Below, in pieces: positions 15,839 to 24,882 of a DNA stretch of 64,000 nt (its first letter is position 1; each line of letters begins with the position of its first letter). Location: assembly GCF_045062745.1 (NCBI RefSeq), contig NZ_JBJGED010000023.1:62001-126000 (forward strand). Reading direction: 5' to 3'. The notes beneath the pieces were generated by a model. It saw nothing but the letters and a program-made list of their open reading frames with translations, searched no databases and was not told the origin of the DNA. The position numbers and the translations under genes are program-made. The DNA is from Paenibacillus_AA sp045062745 (GTDB lineage: Bacteria; Bacillota; Bacilli; Paenibacillales; NBRC-103111).

Positions 15839-17037
15839 ATGTGCTGGTGATCAACGCAGGCAGTTCCTCGCTCAAGTATGAGCTGTTCCGGATGGAGAAC
15901 GAGACGACGCTGGCGAGCGGCAAGGTCGAGCGCATCGGGCTGGATACGGCGATCGTCACGCATGAACCGTCCGGGAAGGATGAGTATCGGGATGTGCTGG
16001 AAATTCTAGATCATACCGCTGCAATGCGCGAGGTGCTCCGGCTTCTGACGCATCCGGAGCACGGGGTCGTGCAGTCGATGTCGGAGGTCCACGCGGTCGG
16101 GCATCGCATCGTTCATGGCGGAGAGACATTTTCCCAATCCGTCCGGGTGACGAGCGACGTGAAGAAAGAGATCAAGCGGCTGTACGACTTGGCGCCTCTG
16201 CACAACCCGGCCCATATGATGGGGATCCAGGCCGTCGAGGCGATCTTGCCCGATGTGCCCCAGGCGGTCGTCTTCGACACGGCGTTTCACCAGACGATGC
16301 CCGCGAAGAGCTACCTGTACCCGATCCCGATGGTGCTGTATCGCAAGCATCGCATTCGCCGCTATGGGTTTCACGGGACGTCCCACGCCTATGTAAGCGC
16401 CCGGGCCGCGCAAGTCCTGAACCGGCCGCTCGACGCGCTCAAGATGATCACGTGCCATATCGGCAACGGCGCGAGCGTGACGGCGATCCAGGGGGGCAGG
16501 TCGATCGACACGAGCATGGGGATGACTCCGCTCGAAGGGCTCATGATGGGGACGCGCAGCGGCGACCTTGACCCGGCGATCGTCCCTTATGCGATGGAGA
16601 AGGAAGAGCTGACACTGCGCGAGGTGAACTCGATGCTGAACAAGCACAGCGGCTTGTACGCGGTGTCCGGAATCAGCAGCGATATGCGGGAGATCGTCCA
16701 GGCGATGGAGGAGGACAATGGCAACGCCCGTCTCGCGTTCGAGATGTACGAGTACCGGCTGCGCAAATATATCGGCGGTTATGCGGCGGCGATGAACGGT
16801 GTGGATGCGATCGTGTTCACCGCCGGCGTCGGCGAGAACAGCTCGGTGCTCCGAGAGGCGGTGTGCACGCAGCTGACGTATATGGGGGTCCGGCTGGATG
16901 AGGAGGCTAATCGGGCGGCGAGCTCGCAGGAGCGGCTCATCTCGATGCCGGATTCCCCAGTAGCGGTTCTCGTCATTCCTACGAATGAAGAATTGATGAT
17001 AGCCCGGGATACGTACCGATTGATTAATGGAGGTTGA
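15835..17037 (+). CDS. ackA: Acetate kinase
   Basis: AckA interconverts acetyl phosphate plus ADP with acetate plus ATP. The protein has 400 residues, the normal length. Family motifs are complete: NAGSSSLKY at 7-15, HRIVHGGE, FDTAFHQTMP, RRYGFHGTSH, CHIGNGASV and GTRSGDLDP, ending with the conserved N-E-E region before the C-terminus. The GTG start overlaps the dehydrogenase stop (GTGA), indicating coupled translation. No phosphotransacetylase gene is nearby. asnS starts 9 bases after the stop. Confidence 0.94.
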   Translation: MNVLVINAGSSSLKYELFRMENETTLASGKVERIGLDTAIVTHEPSGKDEYRDVLEILDHTAAMREVLRLLTHPEHGVVQSMSEVHAVGHRIVHGGETFSQSVRVTSDVKKEIKRLYDLAPLHNPAHMMGIQAVEAILPDVPQAVVFDTAFHQTMPAKSYLYPIPMVLYRKHRIRRYGFHGTSHAYVSARAAQVLNRPLDALKMITCHIGNGASVTAIQGGRSIDTSMGMTPLEGLMMGTRSGDLDPAIVPYAMEKEELTLREVNSMLNKHSGLYAVSGISSDMREIVQAMEEDNGNARLAFEMYEYRLRKYIGGYAAAMNGVDAIVFTAGVGENSSVLREAVCTQLTYMGVRLDEEANRAASSQERLISMPDSPVAVLVIPTNEELMIARDTYRLINGG

Positions 17038-17045
17038 TGTTAACG

Positions 17046-18338
17046 ATGAGCGGAGCGACGATTCGCCAAGTGAAAGATTATGTGGGACAGAGCGTGACGA
17101 TCGGCTGCTGGCTGTACAACAAGCGTTCGAGCGGCAAAATCCAGTTTTTGCAATTGCGGGACGGCACGGGATTCATTCAAGCCGTTGTGGTGAAAAACGA
17201 AGTGTCCGAGGACATCTGGGCCCAAGCGGGCAAGCTGACGCAGGAGAGCTCCCTCTACGTGACCGGGACGGTGCGGGTCGATGAACGCAGCCAGAGCGGG
17301 TTCGAGCTGTCGGTGACCGGACTCGAGACGATCCAGATCGCCTCGGAATATCCGATTACGCCGAAGGAGCACGGCGTCGACTACTTGATGGACCACCGCC
17401 ACTTGTGGCTGCGGTCCCCGCGCCAGCGTGCGGTGATGGTCGTTCGCGCGCATATCATCCGCGCCGTGCAGGAGTACTTCGATACGAACGGCTTCTACTT
17501 GGTCGACCCGCCGGTGCTGACACCGTCCTCCTGCGAAGGCACGACGAACTTGTTCCACACGAAGTATTTCGATGAGGACGCCTACTTGACGCAGAGCGGC
17601 CAGCTGTATATGGAAGCGGCCGCGATGGCGCTCGGCCGCGTCTACTCCTTCGGACCGACGTTCCGGGCCGAGAAATCGAAGACGCGCCGCCACCTGATCG
17701 AATTCTGGATGATCGAGCCGGAGATGGCGTTCGTCGACCATGAAGAAAACTTGCGGATCCAAGAGCAGTTCGTGTCGCACGTCGTGCAATCCGTGCTGAA
17801 GAATTGCGAGCAAGAGCTGCAGACGCTGGAGCGCGATCTGACTAAGCTGCGGAACGTCACGGCGCCGTTCCCGCGCATTACGTACGACGAAGCGCTTGTC
17901 CTGCTGAAGGACAACGGCCTCGAGCTGCCGTGGGGCGAAGATTTCGGGGCGCCTCATGAGACCGAGATCGCGAGACACTTCGACAAGCCAGTGTTCATCA
18001 CCCATTACCCGGCGTCGTTCAAGGCGTTCTATATGAAGCCGGATCCGAACCGGCCGGAGGTCGTGCTGTGCGCCGATCTGATCGCGCCGGAAGGCTACGG
18101 CGAGATTATCGGCGGCAGCCAGCGCATCGACGATCCGGAGCTTATGCAGGAGCGGTTCGTGCAGCATGAGCTGCAGCAGGACGCCTACAACTGGTATTTG
18201 GATTTGCGCAAGTACGGCACGGTACCGCACTCCGGATTCGGGTTAGGCCTCGAGCGGACCGTGGCCTGGATTTGCGGGCTGGATCACGTCCGGGAGACGA
18301 TTCCGTTCCCGCGTCTGCTCAACCGACTCTATCCATAA
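17046..18338 (+). CDS. asnS: Asparaginyl-tRNA synthetase
   Basis: AsnRS charges tRNA-Asn. It is a class IIb synthetase with an N-terminal OB-fold anticodon-binding domain (about 1-110, including KRSSGKIQFLQLRDGTGF). The catalytic core has motif 2 around FRAEKSKTRRHLIEFW and motif 3 GFGLGLERTVAW. The 430 residues match the Bacillus length if the ATG at 17046 is used; ATG at 17037 is only 3 bases from GGAGG, so the downstream start is preferred. I see no T-box in front of it. asnS-dnaD order is the same as in B. subtilis. Confidence 0.95.
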   Translation: MSGATIRQVKDYVGQSVTIGCWLYNKRSSGKIQFLQLRDGTGFIQAVVVKNEVSEDIWAQAGKLTQESSLYVTGTVRVDERSQSGFELSVTGLETIQIASEYPITPKEHGVDYLMDHRHLWLRSPRQRAVMVVRAHIIRAVQEYFDTNGFYLVDPPVLTPSSCEGTTNLFHTKYFDEDAYLTQSGQLYMEAAAMALGRVYSFGPTFRAEKSKTRRHLIEFWMIEPEMAFVDHEENLRIQEQFVSHVVQSVLKNCEQELQTLERDLTKLRNVTAPFPRITYDEALVLLKDNGLELPWGEDFGAPHETEIARHFDKPVFITHYPASFKAFYMKPDPNRPEVVLCADLIAPEGYGEIIGGSQRIDDPELMQERFVQHELQQDAYNWYLDLRKYGTVPHSGFGLGLERTVAWICGLDHVRETIPFPRLLNRLYP

Positions 18339-18353
18339 AGCGAGGAACCGACG

Positions 18354-19028
18354 ATGCGAAGAAAGGAACAAGGGGAGCGGCTGGAAGGGATGGCGGCAAC
18401 CATGCTTCGCGAAGGGTCGGTGTCCGTCCCGGCTCTACTGCTGCAGACGTATGCGCAGCTGAAGCTGTCGGAGACGGAAGCGATGCTGCTCATTCACCTG
18501 ATGGCGTTCCAGGACAAGGAGGGCAAGCCGTTCCCGACAATGGATGAGCTGGTGAGCCGGATGTCCGCCGGTCCCGAGACGGCGATCAAGGCGCTGCAGA
18601 GGCTCGTGCAGCAGCAGTTCCTGCAGATCGACGAGGAGGTCGATCCGGCGACCGGCGTGCTGTCGGAGCGGTACAACCTGATGCCGCTCTACCGGAAGGT
18701 GGCGGCGATGTGGCTCGAGCAGCGCCTGCGCGCGGAGCCGCCGAGCCGTCCGGAGCCGGACAAGGACGTGTTCACCGTGTTCGAGAAGGAGTTCGCCCGT
18801 CCGCTCACTCCGATGGAGTGCGAGACGATCACGCAGTGGCTCGATCAGGACCAATACCCGGTGCCGCTTATCTTGACGGCGCTGAAGGAAGCGGTGTTCG
18901 CCGGCAAGCTGCATTTCCGCTACATCGACCGAATTCTCTTGGAATGGAGCCGCAACCGGGTGTTCACCCAGGAGCAAGCGAAGGAATATACGCAGAAGTT
19001 TCGCGGGGGTCGCCCGCTCTCCAAATAA
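18354..19028 (+). CDS. dnaD: Replication initiation and restart protein DnaD
   Basis: DnaD works with DnaA, DnaB and DnaI to load the replicative helicase in Firmicutes. The 224-residue protein has the two expected parts: an N-terminal winged-helix oligomerisation domain (about 10-115) and a C-terminal DnaB_2-type DNA-binding domain (about 135-205). The latter contains FARPLTPMECETI and the signature YIDRILLEW. It follows asnS by 15 bases. A strong terminator follows. Confidence 0.94.
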   Translation: MRRKEQGERLEGMAATMLREGSVSVPALLLQTYAQLKLSETEAMLLIHLMAFQDKEGKPFPTMDELVSRMSAGPETAIKALQRLVQQQFLQIDEEVDPATGVLSERYNLMPLYRKVAAMWLEQRLRAEPPSRPEPDKDVFTVFEKEFARPLTPMECETITQWLDQDQYPVPLILTALKEAVFAGKLHFRYIDRILLEWSRNRVFTQEQAKEYTQKFRGGRPLSK

Positions 19029-19047
19029 ATAAAACGCCCTTCCAAGT

Positions 19048-19089
19048 AAAGCAGAGCCGAGTCACTTGACCCGGCTCTGCTTTTATTTT
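19048..19089 (+). terminator. Terminator after dnaD
   Basis: AAAGCAGAGCCG (19048-19059) pairs with CGGCTCTGCTTT (19072-19083), followed by a T-rich run. Confidence 0.92.
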
Positions 19090-19102
19090 TTGCATGATAG
19101 AA

Positions 19103-19170
19103 TTTATTAATCCCGGGGTCCCCGCAAAGTACTAGGAATATGCAACAGAGCATTCCTTCACTTTGTGGGG
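19103..19170. repeat. Hairpin-forming intergenic repeat, copy 1
   Basis: The left part TTTATTAATCCCGGGG...CCCCGCAAAG and the right part CACTTTGTGGGG recur at 29525-29598 in opposite orientation. CCCCGCAAAGT (19119-19130 region) can pair with ACTTTGTGGGG (19160-19170). Inside, AGGAAT..GC can pair with GCATTCCT, so the whole element can form one long hairpin. Confidence 0.65.
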
Positions 19171-19248
19171 TAAAAGGATAATTTGCCTTCCTTCTGCAAA
19201 TAATGAAACCGATTCTTGTCTACTCATCCAGGATTGGAGTGAACATCC

Positions 19249-20949
19249 ATGGCTTTTACCCCACGCAGGAGAATGAAAAAAAAGAGCTTAAAGAAGTGGC
19301 AAACGCCTGTGATTCAATCCACCGGAGCTGAACTGGAAGAGAATCCGGACGCCACCATATCGCTTGATGTTGAAGAGAACTTTGCCTTTCTTAACAAGCT
19401 GTTGGGAGAGAGCGACGATTTCATCCTTCGGCGATTTCAAGTAATGGGATCCGTACCCGCGTTGATCACTTACTATTGCAATATGACGGAAACCGCACAG
19501 AAAGATATCTTAAAGCCGCTCATGACCGTGGGAAGTCGCCGGGAACAAACGAATCTCGAGGGAGACGATCTGCGAGATGTGTTGATGAACGATTTTTTGT
19601 ACCCCAGCGACGGGAAAGCGGAGGCGCGTTGGAGCATAGTCGTCGAAGCGGTAATGGCCGGCTGTACGGTCGTTCACGTTCAGGGAATCAGTGAAGCTTT
19701 TATCTTCGAGACACGCAGTATCGCCAAACGCTCGATCGACCAGCCTCAAACGGAACAAGTGATTCGCGGACCCCGGGAAGGATTCATTGAGATGTTGACG
19801 ACGAACATCTCCCTTATGCGCTACCGGCTGCAAACGCCTAATTTCAAAGTCAAAATCATGAAAATAGGAACCATTACCCGAACTATGGTGGCAGTCTGTT
19901 ACATAGAAGGTATCGTCAATCCTGCATTAGTCGAGGAAGTGAACAACCGACTCAGGATGATTGAGATCGATGGAATTATGGATTCGGGCTATTTGGAGCA
20001 ATTTATTCAAGATAACCACATCTCTCCATTTCCACAAATCCAAAATACCGAAAGGCCGGACAAAGCGGTGGCCAACATGCTGGAAGGACGCGTGATTCTC
20101 GTTGTGGACGGATCGCCGAACGCGTTAATCCTTCCTACCGTGTTTACCCAGTTTTATCAGACGATCGAAGATTACACGGAGCGGTTTCTATTAGTCAGTT
20201 TCATTCGTCTCGCTCGATTGCTTGCTCTGGTGTTTTCCCTGATTTTTCCTGCTTTGTACGTGGCGATCATTTCCTTTAACCCGGAGCTGATCCCTACCGA
20301 ATTCGCCGTAGCGGTAGCGGGTGGACGGGCAGGCGTACCCTTTCCGTCCGTCGTCGAAGTGCTTGTTATGGAAATATCCATGGAGGTGCTACGGGAGGCC
20401 ACGATCCGGCTTCCGCAGCAGGTAGGGGGCGCTCTGTCCATTGTTGGCGTTCTCGTGGTCGGACAAGCGGCCGTGTCGGCGGGTTTCGTCAGTCCGATCA
20501 CGGTCGTCGTGATTGCGTTGACAACGATCGGATCGTTCGCCACACCGGCTTATAATGCCGCCTTGGCGCTTCGGCTGTTACGATTTCCGCTTATTATCCT
20601 GGCGGGCACATTCGGCCTGTACGGAGTCATGGTCGGTCTTATCTTGATCGTAAACCATACCCTTTCCTTGAGATCGTTCGGGGTCCCTTATCTAAGTCCG
20701 ATCGTACCAGGCAATTTCCAAGGAATGAAGGATACCGTAGCCCGGGCGCCCCTATGGTGGCTGAAGCACCGTCCTGTCATGCTCCACCCTTTAAAGGATA
20801 AAACGGTTAACGAGAAGGAATACTTGCGGCGTGCGCAAAGCAAATCCAATGTGCTGGACCCGGTGTCACCCGGTATACCAAAGAAAGGGGATTCCAATGG
20901 AAAATCCGCGTCAAATAACAGCGATTCAGGCGTCACTAGTGATGATTAG
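19249..20949 (+). CDS. GerA-family spore germinant receptor, A subunit
   Basis: The A subunit of a germinant receptor in the inner spore membrane; these complexes sense nutrients and trigger germination. The 566-residue protein has a long N-terminal cytoplasmic domain (about 1-290). A membrane domain of about five or six spans follows (about 310-500), including FSLIFPALYVAIISFNPELIPT and the conserved PFPSVVEVLVMEISMEVLREA start. The C-terminus is polar. The N-terminal 15 residues are strongly basic. GGAG precedes the ATG. The following B-subunit gene starts 53 bases before this one ends. I could not identify a convincing sigma-G promoter upstream. Confidence 0.93.
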   Translation: MAFTPRRRMKKKSLKKWQTPVIQSTGAELEENPDATISLDVEENFAFLNKLLGESDDFILRRFQVMGSVPALITYYCNMTETAQKDILKPLMTVGSRREQTNLEGDDLRDVLMNDFLYPSDGKAEARWSIVVEAVMAGCTVVHVQGISEAFIFETRSIAKRSIDQPQTEQVIRGPREGFIEMLTTNISLMRYRLQTPNFKVKIMKIGTITRTMVAVCYIEGIVNPALVEEVNNRLRMIEIDGIMDSGYLEQFIQDNHISPFPQIQNTERPDKAVANMLEGRVILVVDGSPNALILPTVFTQFYQTIEDYTERFLLVSFIRLARLLALVFSLIFPALYVAIISFNPELIPTEFAVAVAGGRAGVPFPSVVEVLVMEISMEVLREATIRLPQQVGGALSIVGVLVVGQAAVSAGFVSPITVVVIALTTIGSFATPAYNAALALRLLRFPLIILAGTFGLYGVMVGLILIVNHTLSLRSFGVPYLSPIVPGNFQGMKDTVARAPLWWLKHRPVMLHPLKDKTVNEKEYLRRAQSKSNVLDPVSPGIPKKGDSNGKSASNNSDSGVTSDD

Positions 20950-22036
20950 TACGATTATCGGGGTAGGCGTTCTGCCTCTGCCGCTATTTGCCGCAAGGGC
21001 CGGCGGTTCAGGCGCACCATTAGTCACGATAATCGGAATCGCTGTGGCGCTCTGCGGCTTGGTTTTGATTACAAGACTGGGTCAACGGTTTCCCCATCAA
21101 ACGATCATCGAATACAGCGAAGATATCGTGGGAAAGCTGCTCGGACGGATTGGAAGCGTGCTTATCATCCTCTTTTTTGCCGTCTTGACTTCTCTCGCCG
21201 CAAGGGAGTTCGGGGAAGTGGTCGTAACCTCCGTTTTGAAAAAGACACCGCTGGAGGTTACGGTTATTGTTATGCTTCTGCTCTCAGCGCTCTCCACACG
21301 CTCAAGCATGACCACGTTCACTTATATCCATCATTTCTACTTTCCTCTGCTGGTGTTCCCGGCCATTCTTATTGTGGCCTTGTCGCTGAAAAACGCGAAT
21401 GTGTTATTTTTACAGCCTGTCTGGGGCACAGGCGAGTGGGGGAGTATGTTTCGAGGCGGGCTGACGATTGCCGCTCTATTCCAGGGATCCTTCGTTATGA
21501 CCATGGTTATCCCTTTTATGCGCAATCCTTCTCGGGTGATGAAATCCGCCTGTTGGGCCATTGTCATTGCAGGCGGGTTGTACCTCTCCATTGTGACCGC
21601 AACGGTATCCGTGTTCGGATCGGATGAAACGATCAAGCTGCTGTGGCCGACATTGGAGCTCGCCAAAACGACATCGCTCCCGGCCAACATCTTGGAACGA
21701 TTGGATGCCGCCTTTTTGGCCGTATGGGTGACGGCGGTATTTACGACTTTATTTTCCACCTATTATTTCATGAACCATGCGCTCAGCAGATTGCTTCGTT
21801 TGAAAGACCACCGGATGTTCGCCATGATGACCCTTCCATTCGTTTTCGTCATTGCCATGCTCCCGCAGAATGTGCTGAACATGTACGAAATTATCCAGGT
21901 GGTCGGACAGATCGGGTTATTGATTACGGTTGGGTATCCATTGCTTCTGTTGGTAGTGGCACGCTTTAGGAAAAAAGGGGGGGACATCCATGGCGGCCAA
22001 AACTCCGCCGAAAGTAGATCGGGCAACGAGACCTAA
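20897..22036 (+). CDS. GerB-family germinant receptor permease subunit
   Basis: The B subunit of the receptor belongs to the APC transporter superfamily and has about ten membrane spans in 379 residues. The N-terminus has the family pattern ITAIQASLVMISTIIGVGVL, with the GxGxL unwound helix of APC transporters. I chose the ATG at 20897, preceded by AAAGGGG. The gene overlaps the A-subunit gene by 53 bases and the C-subunit gene by 47, a tight arrangement typical of ger operons. The ligand cannot be told from sequence. Confidence 0.93.
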   Translation: MENPRQITAIQASLVMISTIIGVGVLPLPLFAARAGGSGAPLVTIIGIAVALCGLVLITRLGQRFPHQTIIEYSEDIVGKLLGRIGSVLIILFFAVLTSLAAREFGEVVVTSVLKKTPLEVTVIVMLLLSALSTRSSMTTFTYIHHFYFPLLVFPAILIVALSLKNANVLFLQPVWGTGEWGSMFRGGLTIAALFQGSFVMTMVIPFMRNPSRVMKSACWAIVIAGGLYLSIVTATVSVFGSDETIKLLWPTLELAKTTSLPANILERLDAAFLAVWVTAVFTTLFSTYYFMNHALSRLLRLKDHRMFAMMTLPFVFVIAMLPQNVLNMYEIIQVVGQIGLLITVGYPLLLLVVARFRKKGGDIHGGQNSAESRSGNET

Positions 22037-23258
22037 TCCAATCGGACGCTTTTGGCGAATGGGGGTACTCTTCGTATCAGCAACGCTATTGCTAACGGGA
22101 TGCTGGGACCGGCTAGAAATTGAAGAAAGGGCTGTCGTGCTAGGCATCGGCATTGATCTAGTCAGGTCGGATACTGAGAAGAAAGAAGGAGATATCTCGG
22201 AACTCACAGGTGTATTCCCGGCACCAACGAAGGATAGACTCAAGCTTACCGTGCAAGTCGCCATTCCGGGACGAATCCCCCTTGGACCCGGCGAAGGCGG
22301 GGGAAGCCCGACTGGAGCAACGAAGCCGGTCTGGGTGCTTAGCGTAGTAGGTCACACTCTGGACGATGCGATTAGCAATTTACAGCAACAAATCGCCGGC
22401 AGGCTGTTTTTCGGCCATCTTCGAGTGATCGTGATCTCCAAAGACGTGGCTCAAAAGGATTTGTCGAACATTAGCGACAACTTGCGAAGGAACCCGGATG
22501 TCCGGCGGACCAACTGGATGGTGGTGTCTGAGGGGAAGGCGGAAGAATTGATGAAGACCTCCCCTCAGCTGGAACGCGTACCTTCGCTCTATTTATTGTC
22601 GACGATGGATCGTGCGGTTCAGATGGGCAAGCTTCCCAATGCGTTTGTAGGAACTTTCTTTTCGGCGGGGTCTGCGCTTGGAATGGAGCCATTCCTTCCC
22701 TATGTAAAATTGTTAGAGAATGGCGTCATCCAAATTTCCGGATTGGCTTATTTCCGCGGCGAGCGCATGGTCGGCCACACCGAACCGTTGGAGATCGGAG
22801 CGTACATGGGGATCAAAGGACTCGAACCTGGAGGCTATAGCGTGATTACGCAAATACCGGGCTCTGAGACAGCCTTTATGTACCAGGTCACACACCGGAA
22901 CTCGAGAATCGATGTTGCCATCAAGAACGGACGGCCGCAATTTAATGTCAAAGTGCATAATGAAGGCAACCTCAGGGAAAAAACGAACGAAGTCACGCGG
23001 CTGGATACCGGAGTGATTCGTCAAATCGAGAAGCAATTGTCCGAGACGGGTTATAAAGCGTATGAGAATTTAATAAAAAAAACGCAGGAGAAGAGCTCCG
23101 ATATATTCGGTTTTGGAGAATATGTGCGCGCCAAAGAGCCGAAATATTGGAAGGAGCATATAAAGACCGAAGACAATTGGCGGAAAATGTACAAAGATGT
23201 TGAGATTCATGTGCAAGCTCAATTCAACATTCGAAGAATCGGCGGGAAAACCACGTGA
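21990..23258 (+). CDS. Ger(x)C-family germinant receptor lipoprotein, C subunit
   Basis: The C subunit is a lipoprotein on the outer face of the inner spore membrane. The 422-residue protein has a lipobox LLTGC with the lipidated Cys at residue 38, preceded by a hydrophobic segment. An unusually long charged leader (about 23 residues) lies before it. A strong purine-rich site (run of G at 21978-21984) supports this start, but an internal Met at 24 would give a more usual signal peptide. CWDRLEIEERAVVLGIGID after the lipobox is the family signature. Confidence 0.93.
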   Translation: MAAKTPPKVDRATRPNPIGRFWRMGVLFVSATLLLTGCWDRLEIEERAVVLGIGIDLVRSDTEKKEGDISELTGVFPAPTKDRLKLTVQVAIPGRIPLGPGEGGGSPTGATKPVWVLSVVGHTLDDAISNLQQQIAGRLFFGHLRVIVISKDVAQKDLSNISDNLRRNPDVRRTNWMVVSEGKAEELMKTSPQLERVPSLYLLSTMDRAVQMGKLPNAFVGTFFSAGSALGMEPFLPYVKLLENGVIQISGLAYFRGERMVGHTEPLEIGAYMGIKGLEPGGYSVITQIPGSETAFMYQVTHRNSRIDVAIKNGRPQFNVKVHNEGNLREKTNEVTRLDTGVIRQIEKQLSETGYKAYENLIKKTQEKSSDIFGFGEYVRAKEPKYWKEHIKTEDNWRKMYKDVEIHVQAQFNIRRIGGKTT

Positions 23259-23279
23259 GGAATAGGATTGAGGTGTTGT

Positions 23280-23495
23280 ATGGGGCTAGTATCCGGTTAT
23301 GTAGGCTATCTAAACTACATTGTAGGCCTGTTACTTACCACAGGCGTGTACATCTTATGGGTGGATATAAAAAACTATAAAAAAGACAAAATGGAAAAAG
23401 AGAAGACCGCTGCGAAAATATCGGGATGGATCAACTTGACGTTGGGCGCGCTCATGTATATCGTGAGCTGGGTTTACAAACGATATTTGTGGTAG
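23280..23495 (+). CDS. Small two-span membrane protein at the end of the ger operon
   Basis: This 71-residue protein has a hydrophobic segment at about 8-28, a short charged loop (KNYKKDKMEKEKTAAK) and a second segment at about 50-66. It follows the lipoprotein gene by 21 bases with AGGTG upstream of the ATG. Small proteins of this layout, annotated as the CLC_0170 family, occur with ger operons in other spore formers. B. subtilis GerD-independent D subunits of receptors also have two spans. I assign it to the receptor by position only. Confidence 0.65.
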   Translation: MGLVSGYVGYLNYIVGLLLTTGVYILWVDIKNYKKDKMEKEKTAAKISGWINLTLGALMYIVSWVYKRYLW

Positions 23496-23500
23496 GACTG

Positions 23501-23555
23501 AATAGCCGATCCCGCGCTTCCTCATTGCCAGTGGAGGAGGGCAGGATCGGTTATT
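23501..23555. terminator. Long inverted repeat between the ger operon and mtnB
   Basis: AATAGCCGATCC (23501-23512) pairs with GGATCGGTTATT (23544-23555), with further pairing of CTTCCTC and GAGGAGG inside. It lies between convergent genes, so it probably terminates both ways, but the T runs are poor. Confidence 0.6.
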
Positions 23556-23569
23556 GGTGATCCCCGAGA

Positions 23570-24217
23570 TTATCGCTTGAGCAACTGCCAACGATACACA
23601 TACTCGAATAAAAACTCGAACGCCTCCAGATGCCGCTTCGCTTCGAACGCGTTCGCACCCCAGGCATAGATACCGTGCTTGCGCAGCACGATGCCGGGCA
23701 CGGTCGGGTCGAGGCGGCCTTCCACCAGCTCGGCGATGCGCGGAATGTCGGAGTAATTCGGCAGGATCGGCACTTCGATCTCGGCGTCGTCGTGCCAAAT
23801 GTTGAACGCCTTGATCAGCTCGACCCCTTGCACCGGAATCGACCCGCGCTCCCAGAACAATTCCGAGACGAGGCTGTTGAACACGGAATGGATGTGGAAG
23901 ATGGCGCCGCATCCGGTGAGCCGGTATATCTCGCAATGGATAAGCGTCTCCGCGGACGGCTTGAGCGACGTCGGCTCCAGCGGCTTGCCGTGCTCGTCGA
24001 CGAGCAGGAAATCTTCCGGCGTGTGGACGGACTTGTCCTTGCCGCTCGCCGTGATGGCGAAGGCGAACCGGTCGGGGGCGAAGTCGCCGACGCGGACGGA
24101 CAGATTGCCGCTCGTGCCTGGGAACCAGCCTCGGTCGGCGAACGTCTTCTTGATGTCGCGCAGCTCCGTGAAGGCGCGCTGTTTCTGCTCCAGGAGCAGA
24201 ACGGGACGGTCGGTCAT
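23570..24217 (-). CDS. mtnB: Methylthioribulose-1-phosphate dehydratase
   Basis: MtnB removes water from methylthioribulose-1-phosphate in the methionine salvage pathway. The 215-residue protein is a class II aldolase-type zinc enzyme with GNLSVR near residue 37. The zinc ligands are HIHS (about 103-106) and a later His in KHGIYAWG. GAGAGGAG lies before the ATG, and its first bases overlap the mtnX stop. It is the last gene of proB-proA-proC-mtnW-mtnX-mtnB. The order W-X-B is that of the B. subtilis mtn cluster. Confidence 0.94.
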   Translation of the reverse strand: MTDRPVLLLEQKQRAFTELRDIKKTFADRGWFPGTSGNLSVRVGDFAPDRFAFAITASGKDKSVHTPEDFLLVDEHGKPLEPTSLKPSAETLIHCEIYRLTGCGAIFHIHSVFNSLVSELFWERGSIPVQGVELIKAFNIWHDDAEIEVPILPNYSDIPRIAELVEGRLDPTVPGIVLRKHGIYAWGANAFEAKRHLEAFEFLFEYVYRWQLLKR

Positions 24218-24882
24218 CGGGATGCTCCTCTCCGAGTGTGAAGTGCGTTCGTGACTTCATGAAACGTCTCGAACGGAATGTACGGAATGCCCAGCTCCTC
24301 GCATTTGTCCAGCAGATGGGAGCGGGCGAACACGAGCTCGGCCAGCTTCGCGCCCTCGAAGTCCGTGACGCTGTCGCCGATCAGGATACGCTCGTAGCGG
24401 TCCGCAGGGAACCGGCGAATAATCGTCGTCTTGCACATGCCGCAATCGACCGTGCAATGCTCGTCGCACGGATGCGGCCACTCGATGCGAATCGTCTCGC
24501 CATCGAAGCTGCTGCCGTTGCAGTAGATGTGATCCGGCTCGATCGGGAACGGGGCGAGGAGCGGATAGACGAAGAAGTCGATGCCGCCGCTCGTTACGTA
24601 AAACTCGATCCCATGCTCCCTGCAGTAGTCGAGCAGCTCGGGGAAGCCCGGGCGGATGACGGCATTCTCGATGGAGTAACGGACGATCTCGTCCTTGCGC
24701 GAGGCGGGGAACAGGTTGAACATCGCCCCGACCCCCTCGCGAATGCTGATCGACCGGTCGAGAATCCGGGAGACGATATCGGTCCAGCCCGGCGGGTCGA
24801 AATGCTTCATGATCGCAACAATGTTGTCGTTGTTCGTGATGGTTCCGTCAAAATCGCAAAAAATGACCGGTTGTCGTTTCAC
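24214..24882 (-). CDS. mtnX: 2-hydroxy-3-keto-5-methylthiopentenyl-1-phosphate phosphatase
   Basis: MtnX is a HAD-superfamily phosphatase acting after MtnW. The 222-residue protein has the nucleophile motif FCDFDGTIT near the N-terminus, TSGG for motif II, and GDSVTDFEGAK for motif IV. A Cys-rich stretch with four cysteines (CDEHCTVDCGMC) in the cap may bind metal. I chose the GTG at 24882: it overlaps the mtnW stop by 4 bases and has GGGGG 8 bases upstream, giving the usual start KRQPVIFCDFDG. An ATG at 24897 would lie within that site. Confidence 0.93.
   Translation of the reverse strand: MKRQPVIFCDFDGTITNNDNIVAIMKHFDPPGWTDIVSRILDRSISIREGVGAMFNLFPASRKDEIVRYSIENAVIRPGFPELLDYCREHGIEFYVTSGGIDFFVYPLLAPFPIEPDHIYCNGSSFDGETIRIEWPHPCDEHCTVDCGMCKTTIIRRFPADRYERILIGDSVTDFEGAKLAELVFARSHLLDKCEELGIPYIPFETFHEVTNALHTRRGASR

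Noticed and set aside
19085..19248. Sigma-G promoter for the ger operon
   Set aside because: Expected from the genes' role, but no pair of -35 and -10 boxes with correct spacing could be found by eye.
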